Assembly (NCBI RefSeq): GCF_000243695.2
Contig: NZ_AHMN02000013.1
Coordinates: 86,001-150,000 of the forward strand
Direction of reading: 5' to 3'
Source: Leptospira kirschneri serovar Cynopteri str. 3522 CT
GTDB lineage: Bacteria; Spirochaetota; Leptospiria; Leptospirales; Leptospiraceae
DNA: 64,000 bases
The position numbers and the translations under genes are program-made. The notes beneath the pieces are model-generated. The model saw only the letters and a list, made by a program, of their open reading frames with translations, was not told the DNA's origin and did not search any database. The number at the start of each line of letters is the position of its first letter. Position 1 is the stretch's first letter. Shown here piece after piece: positions 29,110-41,895 of the stretch.

Positions 29110-30288
29110 CTAAAGAATTTCTTTGATGCCGAACTCAAATATTTCCGTTGGCGTTAAAAGACTGAGAACGATTCTTCCTAGATCTTTTTCTTCCGGGAAA
29201 CCGAACATTTCTCCGGGGTGAACGTATATTTTTTTTTCTTTTAATAAGCGAAGTGCGTATTTCTCTTCGGGAAAAAATTCTTCACTTTCTAAAACACAGT
29301 ACCAACCTGCGTTTGGAAAATCACATCTGATTTTTTTAGAAATGTCGTTGTCGTTCAGACTTCGTTTTAAAAATAAAAGATTCCTTTGGATGCGTTTTTT
29401 GATTTGGGATTGGATGAAATTTTTCCACTGAAAAAGATCTGCGAGTACATTTTGAACGGGAGTATTTACAGAAAGATAAGTATCGGATATTAGTTCCAAA
29501 TATTCTTTCGATTTTTGTTTCCAAACTTTTGGTCCGCTGAGTAAAATCCAAGATAATTTCATGCCTGGAAGACCGAGCATTTTAGAAAGACCGTTTACGT
29601 TTATAACCGGTATATCCGGATCGACCAAAGTATTATAAGACTCTGTTTCGTATGTGTAATCAGAAAAAACTTCGTCTACGATCAGAGGTAAATTATAATA
29701 TTTTAAAGTATTTTTTATAGAGTAAAAGTCGGATTGGTTTAAAATGGAACCTGTAGGATTATTCGGGCTGACCGATAAAATAAGTTTACATTTTTCTAAA
29801 TCTTTTGGATCTAAGTCTGAGTTTTTTAATTTCCATCCGTTTTCTTTTTTAGTAAAATAAGAAATGGTTCGAACACCTTCCATCACGGAAAGAAATTCAA
29901 ACAAAGGATAACCGGGTGCCGGAATTAGAATAGAATCTCCTGGATTGCAAAATAGCTTAAACAAAAATGAATATGCTTCCGAAGAAGAGGAGGTTAAAAA
30001 TAAATCATCCGGGTCTATATCCAATCCTTTCGAATTGTAGTATTCCTGAATTTTTTTTCGAGTTTCTAAGTTTCCCTGAGGATTTGGATGATAGGTAATT
30101 AAATCCGAAGTTGCAAAACTATGCCGGATTGCCTCTGTAGGGTATTGAAAATCGGTCTGTGTAGGGTTGGAAACGGTTAGATCGGAATAATAAATTCGAT
30201 TTTTCTTATACTCGGATAAAATTTCAGAAAATTCATTTTCTCCTTCTTGAAATGAAAATCGAGAACTAAAACGAAACGATTCTTTCAT
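29110..30288 (-). CDS. PLP-dependent class I/II aminotransferase
   Basis: 392 aa fold-type I aminotransferase. Features in order: SSSSEAYSFLF (phosphate-binding region), PAPGYPLFE, SPNNPTGS, DEVFSDY (Asp for the pyridine nitrogen), GLSKMLGLPGMK (Schiff-base lysine, about residue 236) and a C-terminal RIVLSL arginine segment. The amino-acid substrate cannot be named. It overlaps the small DUF2905 gene upstream by 4 nt. Confidence 0.88.
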   Translation of the reverse strand: MKESFRFSSRFSFQEGENEFSEILSEYKKNRIYYSDLTVSNPTQTDFQYPTEAIRHSFATSDLITYHPNPQGNLETRKKIQEYYNSKGLDIDPDDLFLTSSSSEAYSFLFKLFCNPGDSILIPAPGYPLFEFLSVMEGVRTISYFTKKENGWKLKNSDLDPKDLEKCKLILSVSPNNPTGSILNQSDFYSIKNTLKYYNLPLIVDEVFSDYTYETESYNTLVDPDIPVINVNGLSKMLGLPGMKLSWILLSGPKVWKQKSKEYLELISDTYLSVNTPVQNVLADLFQWKNFIQSQIKKRIQRNLLFLKRSLNDNDISKKIRCDFPNAGWYCVLESEEFFPEEKYALRLLKEKKIYVHPGEMFGFPEEKDLGRIVLSLLTPTEIFEFGIKEIL

Positions 30289-30527
30289 GGGGAGCCGTTT
30301 TTGAATTTTTGAATTAGAAAAAGGATTAAAGAAATTAGAATACTAACTAAAATAGAAGTAGTCAATGGAAAGTAGAATTTAAAATTTTCCCTTTCAATAC
30401 GAATATCACCCGGAAGTTTTCCTAAGTAGTTTAGGAAAGGAAATTTATTTCCGTAAAGAATAAAAAGACCGACTAACAAAAATAAGACGCCTAAAATTAA
30501 AAACGTTTTTGCAAAATTTTCCATCAA
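30285..30527 (-). CDS. DUF2905 family small membrane protein
   Basis: 80 aa with two membrane helices separated by a loop (LGKLPGDIRIERENFKFYFP) typical of DUF2905. Function unknown. It is the first gene of a two-gene unit with the aminotransferase (4-nt ATGA overlap). Confidence 0.85.
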   Translation of the reverse strand: MMENFAKTFLILGVLFLLVGLFILYGNKFPFLNYLGKLPGDIRIERENFKFYFPLTTSILVSILISLILFLIQKFKNGSP

Positions 30528-30956
30528 CGATTTTAATTATAATCTTTATACTTTCAAAGTCAAGAATCATTCGAGAATTCGACATAATGCGAAAGGGATC
30601 GATGCGAGAAAAATTCAGCAGAACTCTTTCTACGGATCGCGTTCTAAATTGAACCTAAAGAAAATATATTGCATAACGTTTCCTGCATACACTTTATTGA
30701 CCAGAGTTAAAGAGCCCGGTCCGACTTGCCCGTGGCAGCCGGATTCGCCCTGATTTTTTTACGCCGAACTTACTTTAAACAAAGTATTATTTTTATGAGT
30801 CCGAGTAGTAATTCTGCTCGAGTTATGTAAGAAAGTATCAGTATGTTGCGTTGAAACGGGATTTTTCAGTAAAAATTTATGATATTCGATTTTGTAGAAC
30901 TCAGCAAGAAATCTCTATAAAATCCAAAAATAATAGAATTTTATAAAATTATAATT
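30528..30956. repeat. intergenic region with the GGTCCG...TTACGCYG repeat
   Basis: No gene seen. Bases about 30670-30775 hold a degenerate repeat (GCATAACGTTTCCTGCATAC, TTTATTGACCAGAGTTAAAG, CCCGGTCCGAC, GATTCGCCCTGATTTTTTTACGCCG) related to 28895-28975 (inverted) and 15705-15765. Confidence 0.5.
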
Positions 30957-32513
30957 TTATTTAGAATCTTCGAGAATGAATTTTGCTGCTTGTTTGCTGA
31001 ATGCCATAATCGTATAACTTGGATCTACGGAAACACCCGTGGGAAATACGCTGGAATCGGAAACATATAAATTTTTTAAACCGTGAACTTTGTGTTTCCA
31101 ATTGACTACGGATCTAGATGGATCTTGTCCCATCCTACATCCTCCTGCGGGATGAGGTGCGGCCATCATCATAGAAGCGGGACTCAGTTCAAGTGAGTTG
31201 ATTTTATCTATTTCTTTTTCGGAAAGAATTTTTGTACGTTTCAAATCCGGAAGAAGAACCCATTTGGCTCCGGCGCTGAAATTCAATTGAACTTGTTTAC
31301 GAATACAATCTTTTAAAAATTCTTTTGTCAACTTTCCAAAGTTATACGTAACAGTACGTTTACCAGAAGAACTTACGGAAATATTTCCTAATTCTGAAGG
31401 AACGTCGTCTATCCACCCGATCGTACCTCCTAAATAAGGAAGTTGTTTCATGATTTCTCTATGTTCAATACCAAAACCAGGAACCAAAGCCGCAAGACTT
31501 CCGGGTTGAAGTTGATTAGCCATGATTAAAAAACCGCCTTCGATATAACTTCCGTCTTCTTTAAAACGGGCTAAACGAAATTCTTCCACGCCAAACGCGG
31601 AAGGAATGTTTCTCCATTGAACGATGGGCTCTTCGTAAAAAGCGTGAACAAAAGGAGAAGGATTGATGGCGAGATGTTCTCCAAGCGCCGGAAGTTTTTT
31701 CTTCCATCCGTTTCTAAGTAAGAATGTGGAACTACCGAAACCACCGGCAGCAATTGCAAAAACGGGAGCTTCAAATTTTAAAGTGATACTCGATTCTTTT
31801 CCAGAAGGACGATCTATCATTACCGCTTCTAAAAATTCTACTTGATCACCCTTCAGTTCCAAACGAACTGCTTTACAATCCGCGTAGATGTCTGCTCCTA
31901 AAGACATCGCTTTTGGGATGTGTGTGACTAGCTGACTTTGTTTAGCCCCATACATACAACCTTGCATACAATGACCGGATTTCTGGCAGTTCTTTCTGGC
32001 TTGTGGAACCGGGTTGCCTTCCCAACTGAGAGATTTGCAAGCCTTCTGCACAAGCTGATTCATTTTATTATAATATTCTTCTTTAGCAGGGTGAACGTTT
32101 AGGGTTTCATCTAATTCTTTCCAATGAGGATTTAAGTCTTCGGGAGAATGACTTTGAACTCCATATATTTCTTTCCAAAGTTTGAGTCTATCGTCCGGGG
32201 TTCTGTAGCTGTCTGCCCAGTAGTGAACGGAAGCTCCACCTACATTTTTTCCGTAAACTAGATTGATCGTACCAGTTGCATCAGTAGCCATATTTCTTTC
32301 TGCGGAAACTTTTCCGGCCATGTTGAGTTCATGATTGTCGAACGTTCCTGTGTGATAGTAGCCGCCTTCTTCAATCATTACCACCTTCTTTCCGTTTTTA
32401 GAAAGTTCATAAGCTAAAGTTGCACCACCACATCCAGTTCCTACGATGATTACATCCGCTTTTACGGTTCTGGAATCTCCTAGGTTCTTCCATTCGTAAA
32501 CGCGGCCGCTCAT
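30957..32513 (-). CDS. GMC-family oxidoreductase (gluconate 2-dehydrogenase large-subunit-like)
   Basis: 518 aa flavoprotein. An FAD-binding fold is at residues about 22-45 (VIIVGTGCGGATLAYELS), GGASVHYWAD follows, and a Cys cluster NCQKSGHCMQGC (residues about 170-181) resembles that in long-chain alcohol oxidases and related GMC enzymes. The C-terminal HPAGGCRMG and SDSSVFPTGVSVDP segments carry the catalytic His region. The substrate is unknown. It overlaps the small subunit gene upstream by 4 nt, so the two probably form a complex exported through the Tat system on the partner's signal. Confidence 0.88.
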   Translation of the reverse strand: MSGRVYEWKNLGDSRTVKADVIIVGTGCGGATLAYELSKNGKKVVMIEEGGYYHTGTFDNHELNMAGKVSAERNMATDATGTINLVYGKNVGGASVHYWADSYRTPDDRLKLWKEIYGVQSHSPEDLNPHWKELDETLNVHPAKEEYYNKMNQLVQKACKSLSWEGNPVPQARKNCQKSGHCMQGCMYGAKQSQLVTHIPKAMSLGADIYADCKAVRLELKGDQVEFLEAVMIDRPSGKESSITLKFEAPVFAIAAGGFGSSTFLLRNGWKKKLPALGEHLAINPSPFVHAFYEEPIVQWRNIPSAFGVEEFRLARFKEDGSYIEGGFLIMANQLQPGSLAALVPGFGIEHREIMKQLPYLGGTIGWIDDVPSELGNISVSSSGKRTVTYNFGKLTKEFLKDCIRKQVQLNFSAGAKWVLLPDLKRTKILSEKEIDKINSLELSPASMMMAAPHPAGGCRMGQDPSRSVVNWKHKVHGLKNLYVSDSSVFPTGVSVDPSYTIMAFSKQAAKFILEDSK

Positions 32514-33076
32514 AATTCCCTCAGGATTTTTTTATAATAAATTCTGGATTCACTTAATTTTTCCGGAGGATTTCCAAAAGGTCCGTCATACGAAATAGCT
32601 TTGAAAGAAGATTCATGACCGTAATAAACCAGATAAACGGGTAATTTAAGATTTGCTAATGCCGCCCGGATCGTATCGGATTCGGTCGTTTCCTGAGAAA
32701 GTAGAAAATTCTTTCGATCTTCTTCGCCTAACTTAGAAAAACGACTCCAGTATCCGCTTATCAAAGGAAGATACTCTAAAATTAGAATGAGAGATTTGAA
32801 ATCATCGGAGATACTTGGATCTACGAAAAAAAATTCTTCATCTAACCTTCGAATCACTTCTGCCTTTTCAAGATCAGGAAAACCTGGTGCCGGAGGTAAA
32901 AGAGTTTGAGAGTAAGCCAGTAAAAATTCAACTTCGGAAGATGAAAAAAATAAGGTCTTATACGAAGATCGTTTAAAACGATTAAAAAGGAACACACCGA
33001 TACAAAGACTCAACAACCCTCCAAGACCAAAACCAAATAGTTTTCGTCTGGATATTTTTTCTGTCCATAAGTTCAT
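32510..33076 (-). CDS. gluconate 2-dehydrogenase subunit 3-like protein with Tat signal
   Basis: 188 aa from the ATG at 33076, which places a twin-arginine signal at the N-terminus (ISRRKLFGFGLGG, then a hydrophobic stretch). The body matches the small 'subunit 3' that accompanies GMC dehydrogenases and helps their export. A longer frame reaches 33166 but would run into the divergent ferredoxin gene and push the signal inside. It overlaps the GMC gene by 4 nt (ATGA). No cytochrome subunit is adjacent. Confidence 0.8.
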   Translation of the reverse strand: MNLWTEKISRRKLFGFGLGGLLSLCIGVFLFNRFKRSSYKTLFFSSSEVEFLLAYSQTLLPPAPGFPDLEKAEVIRRLDEEFFFVDPSISDDFKSLILILEYLPLISGYWSRFSKLGEEDRKNFLLSQETTESDTIRAALANLKLPVYLVYYGHESSFKAISYDGPFGNPPEKLSESRIYYKKILREL

Positions 33077-33164
33077 AACTTCGGTGATGATTCTTGAATT
33101 AGTATGAATGTCAATTCTGAAAAGGAGATTGACGAGACGATCGTTCCATAAACTTTTGTCAAAC

Positions 33165-33398
<234 letters not shown>

Positions 33399-33804
33399 AT
33401 TATTATTTCAGATTCGATAAGAATATCAGTTCTTCATCTTTTAAAAATTTCTAATCCTCAATTGATTATAAAATTTAAGAAAAATACAGAATTAAATTAA
33501 ACTTATAGCCAGCCGTCTTTAAATGATTTACGGTTCTTCCAAAATGAAGTAATTTTCACAAATTACGTCCCATTTCAATGCGTCTAAAACAGTAGATTTA
33601 TACATAAAGTTTAAGACATCTGTTATGTAGGAAAAATCAGAAGTAAAATTTTTGTTTCTTTTCTAACTTTAAAAACCTTTACGAATAAAAAACCCGATAA
33701 CAAACCAACTCGAATTAAAAATTTACGAATTCGATGAAAATAAAAACGCAAAAATATGCGTTTCATTTCCGTAATGAATTGTCTTTTATAAAATAGTACC
33801 CAAT
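33399..33804. other. AT-rich intergenic region
   Basis: I see no gene, repeat copy or clear hairpin here; it probably holds the histidine kinase promoter. Confidence 0.4.
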
Positions 33805-35367
33805 TTGAGAAAATCGACGGTATATAAATTGAGTGAATTTAAAATTCAGTCGGCTGATTTTTATAAATTTTTAATTGAAAGAAGTCCGGAGTTAATTTGT
33901 TTTCATGATCCGAACGGAGTTTTTCTTTATGTCAGCCCCTCCGTAACTTCTATGTTAGGTTATCAACCGGAGGAATTGATCGGTAAGAATCCATACGATT
34001 ACTTTAATCCTCTTGATAAAAAAAGGATTTTTACAAATTCTCATCAACCGGTTTTGGAAGGGAAAAAACGAGAACAAGTAGAATACCAATTTCTTAGAAA
34101 AGATGGAAAATACGTTTGGTTACAGACCATCACTCAACCGATTTTTGACGATCATGGAAATGTGACCGCTCTTCTTGCAACTACTCGAGAATACTCTGGA
34201 TTGAATACAATATTAGAAGCTTCAAAAAATAAGCAGGCCCTAGAAGAGGTTCGTCTTTCCGAAGAAAAATTTTTCAACGCGTTTTATTATTCCAGCATCG
34301 GTATGGCGCTTGTTTCTTTAGAAGGAAAATGGTTGGAAGTAAATTCGAGTCTTTTAGATATAATCGGTTATTCCAGAGAAGAAATTTTGAAACTTATGTT
34401 TCAAGATATAACACATCCGGATGATCTTACCACAGATTTAAGTCTTTTACAAGAAACACTAGAAGGTAAACGAGATAGTTATAGAATGGAGAAGAGATAC
34501 TTTCATAAAAACGGAAATGTTATCTGGGTTTTATTGGTGGTGTCTATTGTAAGAGATTCACAAAAGAATCCGTTATTTTTCATTTCTCAGATCCAAGATA
34601 TTAGTGATCGTAAAAATATGCTTTCCGCGTTGATAGAAAAGAATGAAACACTCCAAGCTCTCAGCAATCACTTGACGGAAAGAAATTCTCAATTGGAAGA
34701 ATTTAACCAGATCGTTTCTCACAATCTGCGTTCTCCTATTGGAAATATATTTACTCTTACTACAATGCTCTGTGAGAAATACGGCACGGACAAAGATCAG
34801 CTTTTTCAATCTTTGGAAACGAGCGTAAAAGATTTAATGACCACGTTGAACGATATAGTGGAAGTAATCAAAATTCGAAAAAATCGAAATGTAGATAAAC
34901 AGACGATTCTGTTTAAAGATGCATTTTATAAGGTTCAAAATCTTCTTTCTACTCAGATTCAGGAAATGAATGCGGATATTCGAACTGATTTTAATGCGGC
35001 CCCTGAAATTTTTTATTCGAAAGTATATCTGGAAAGTATATTATTGAATTTATTGAGCAATGCCTTAAAATACTCCGACCCGAATAAAAAATCGGAAATT
35101 TCTTTCGTCTCATTTATTGAAGATAAAAAGATCTTTTTAGTTGTACGGGACAACGGCCTAGGAATCGATCTTAGAAAATATGGCCACCAAATCTTTAAAA
35201 TGAACAAAACGTTCCATCGAGAAAGAGAAGGCCAGGGTATCGGGTTATTTATGACGAAAAATCAAATAGAATCTCTTGGGGGCGAAATAACGGTTGAAAG
35301 TTCTCCCGGTAAAGGTACATCTTTCCTCATTAATTTCAATAAATACAATGATTTCGAACAATATTAA
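33805..35367 (+). CDS. PAS-domain sensor histidine kinase
   Basis: 520 aa. Two PAS domains (residues about 17-135 with SPELICFHDPNGVFLYVSPS, and about 150-275 with AFYYSSIGMALVSLEGKW) precede a short coiled coil, an H-box (IVSHNLRSPIGN, phospho-accepting His) and an ATPase domain with N-box NLLSNALKYSD, DNGLGID and GQGIGLFMTK. No membrane segment is seen, so it is a cytoplasmic sensor. The start is a TTG with a weak ribosome site. A response regulator follows 1 nt after the stop. Confidence 0.88.
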   Translation: MRKSTVYKLSEFKIQSADFYKFLIERSPELICFHDPNGVFLYVSPSVTSMLGYQPEELIGKNPYDYFNPLDKKRIFTNSHQPVLEGKKREQVEYQFLRKDGKYVWLQTITQPIFDDHGNVTALLATTREYSGLNTILEASKNKQALEEVRLSEEKFFNAFYYSSIGMALVSLEGKWLEVNSSLLDIIGYSREEILKLMFQDITHPDDLTTDLSLLQETLEGKRDSYRMEKRYFHKNGNVIWVLLVVSIVRDSQKNPLFFISQIQDISDRKNMLSALIEKNETLQALSNHLTERNSQLEEFNQIVSHNLRSPIGNIFTLTTMLCEKYGTDKDQLFQSLETSVKDLMTTLNDIVEVIKIRKNRNVDKQTILFKDAFYKVQNLLSTQIQEMNADIRTDFNAAPEIFYSKVYLESILLNLLSNALKYSDPNKKSEISFVSFIEDKKIFLVVRDNGLGIDLRKYGHQIFKMNKTFHREREGQGIGLFMTKNQIESLGGEITVESSPGKGTSFLINFNKYNDFEQY

Positions 35368-35368
35368 T

Positions 35369-35758
35369 ATGAACTTCTGGTTGGTGGATGATGATTCCAT
35401 CTATATTATGATTGCTAGACGTTTTTTAGAAAAAGACGGTAGGGTCACGAAACTACGCGATTTCCAAGACGGTGAATTAGCCCTTCAGGAACTTCAAACA
35501 CTGAGTTCGGATCGAGAAGAACTTCCAGATGCAATCCTTTTAGATATTAATATGCCTTTTATGGACGGTTGGCAGTTTTTAGACGAGTTCAAGAAAATTC
35601 AAGGGGCTTTGGCTAAAAAAATTACCATCTTTATGGTAAGTTCATCTGTAGACGAAAGAGATATTGTAAAGGCGAATTCCTTTCCAGAAGTCAAAGGTTA
35701 TCTTTCTAAACCTTTGACTCAAGATCACATTCAAAAACTTTATAACCAACTTGTTTAA
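35369..35758 (+). CDS. single-domain response regulator
   Basis: 129 aa receiver domain only. Acidic pair VDDDS at the N-terminus, phospho-acceptor Asp in ILLDINMPFMDGW, the switch MVSSS and the lysine in YLSKPLT. The start chosen (35369, TAATATG) lies 1 nt after the kinase stop; an in-frame ATG at 35348 overlaps the kinase. With no output domain it probably passes phosphate on or acts by protein contact. Its cognate partner is almost certainly the upstream kinase. Confidence 0.88.
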   Translation: MNFWLVDDDSIYIMIARRFLEKDGRVTKLRDFQDGELALQELQTLSSDREELPDAILLDINMPFMDGWQFLDEFKKIQGALAKKITIFMVSSSVDERDIVKANSFPEVKGYLSKPLTQDHIQKLYNQLV

Positions 35759-35883
35759 ATAAGGTGAGTTCGGTATAAGGAATTTATTTCCTAAAATTTC
35801 GTTTTACCGTGAAAAAATGGATGTAGGAACTTATTCTTTTAGAAAAAACTTTCTCATGCTGAATTTCTATTATTATAAAACGC

Positions 35884-36315
35884 TTATGTTTTGTATTTTG
35901 AGAAAAACCATCCTAAAAAAGCGCCGATCGGTAAAGTGATCCAACCGTAGAAAATTAGACTCCACAAAGTGCCTATTGAAACAACAAAAAAACCTGAAAA
36001 AATATTTAGAGGAGGTATATTATCTGGATTTCTAATATTCAAAATCCAATATTCAATATTTGAGAATAGAATGAAATAATAAAATGTCAAATGGTGGGAA
36101 ATGATCACGATTACAATTCCCAGAATTATTCCTTTTGTAATTCCGTAATTTTGACTCTTTTCTACAAAAAATTTCCAAATCACGTAAGATGCAGAAAATC
36201 CCGCCAAGGCAGAAAAAATAGGAAAAGTTTTATAATCTCCAGTTGCGGTCAATGTGATTATGATTCCTACGATCAATCCTATAATTGGACAGATTATTGC
36301 TAATATTAAGCTCAT
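35884..36315 (-). CDS. small polytopic membrane protein of unknown function
   Basis: 143 aa with four likely transmembrane helices (residues about 2-23, 31-52, 62-85 and 106-135). No motif recognised, no neighbour in the same direction close by. A hypothetical inner-membrane protein. Confidence 0.55.
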   Translation of the reverse strand: MSLILAIICPIIGLIVGIIITLTATGDYKTFPIFSALAGFSASYVIWKFFVEKSQNYGITKGIILGIVIVIISHHLTFYYFILFSNIEYWILNIRNPDNIPPLNIFSGFFVVSIGTLWSLIFYGWITLPIGAFLGWFFSKYKT

Positions 36316-36482
36316 TTTATATAAGTTTCCTCAAAAAATTTTTTACTTATATACATAAGGTTTCTACAAAATTAAAAATCAATTTTAGAATGATTCCTAC
36401 TCAGAATTATATAATCAAGTGTCCAAAATTTTGTTTCTAAACCGGTTATTTTGAAATTCACGTAGGGATTGATATTTTATTT

Positions 36483-37949
<1,467 letters not shown>

Positions 37950-38395
37950 TCTATTCTCCTAATACTTCTATAAGATCTGAAACGTAGAGTATGGTCAATT
38001 CTCTTACATCAAAAAAATAGAATATTTTTAATTTTGATTAGAATCAGTCTTTAAAATTAAATGTAATTTATTTTATGGTTATCAATAGAACGAACTCTAA
38101 GAGTTATTAGGTGAAATTTTGAAAAAGTATGAATCGAAAGAAGTTTTTATAAAAAATATTTAATAGAGTTGCCGAAACTTCAAATTAACCAAACTGCTTC
38201 AATCGACGTTTCCGTGAAACAGATGGAGAATCGATTTTTCAATAACTCTAATGGTTTTAAAATAGGAAAAATACAAATAGAATCTATTTATGGGAAGTAT
38301 TTAACGTAAGTTTTGTGTAAGGTGATTTAATTTAAGATTTTAAGATAAGTTTAAAATTTAAACCGAATCAAACAGCTTCTTATCGATAAAAGAAA
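37950..38395. repeat. intergenic region with MITE-like copy D
   Basis: No gene seen. Copy D of the MITE-like repeat occupies 38161-38252; the rest is AT-rich. Confidence 0.5.
38161..38252 (+). repeat. MITE-like dispersed element, copy D
   Basis: Left arm TAATAGAGTTG, right arm CAATAACTCTAAT (inverted), core AAATTAACCAAACTGCTTCAA, TTTCCGTGAAACAGATGGAG and ATTTTTCAATAA. Close to copy A in the core and to copy C at the right end. Confidence 0.65.
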
Positions 38396-41004
<2,609 letters not shown>

Positions 41005-41895
41005 TCTGAGAACACTGAAAATTGGTACGGGTCTCTAGACAACCGGATTTTCCCGATTTTACGTCGGGATTTGGAGAGTTTTAGTTTTGGCTCTTATACT
41101 TTCTTTCGCTACTGAATAGAATGTAAGTTTGGCCATAAAGAAAATGAGAAAGAATTTTCTAAAAGTATAAGTTCCTACAATTTTAGAATTTGTTCGTGAA
41201 ATCGTGATTTGCGGTAGTTCCCACAAAAGTGGTTGTATTGAATGATTTATAGTTTTTTAACATTCTTTTATTACTATAATTTCTGTATGAGTCCCACACT
41301 TGAATAGTACAGATTCAATCGTTATAAACTTCTATTTTTTAAATTGTGGTAGTTCCTACATTTTAGAAATCGATCTGTAAAGCTCAGATCCAACTTTTTT
41401 CAGAAATTATAGATTCCCTGCACAGAACTTGCGTTAGTAGAATATCTAAAAATGATACGGTTTAAATACGAGATTTACAATATGTATCGTATAAAAATAG
41501 AAGTCTTAAATAACACATATCGTATTTCTTTTTTGAGAGTATTTTTATAAAAAGCTTTTCTCAAATTTTTGGATCCCTTTTTTTCGAACGATTGTATGTT
41601 TAAATTCTAAAAAATAATCTAACTTGGGTTTGGTGACGAAATAAAATTCGTTTTGTAGAATATTCTTATTTAGAAAGATGATATTTGTTAATTTTTTATG
41701 TCCTGTGTAAAAAAATTATTTACTTTTAGAGTAAATTTTTTTCTAGTTCAATTTCCTTAAATTTAATCTTTGTGAATATTCTTTTTTTGAAATGTTATTT
41801 TAAGGGTAACACTTTTTAAGTGATTATTTATATATCGTAGTTTATGTTTAAGGATCTCGCATAAGACAGTTTTAAAATTAAAACAGAGGGATTGA
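41005..41895. repeat. long intergenic region with two paired GTAGTTCC elements
   Basis: No gene seen in about 890 bp. Pair one is at about 41165-41225 (AAGTTCCTACAA and GTAGTTCCCACAAA), pair two at about 41285-41365 (GTATGAGTCCCACACT and GTAGTTCCTACATT). The final stretch (TTAAAATTAAAACAGAGG, 41871-41889) is the leader shared with the other two M4 protease genes and holds the ribosome site. Confidence 0.6.
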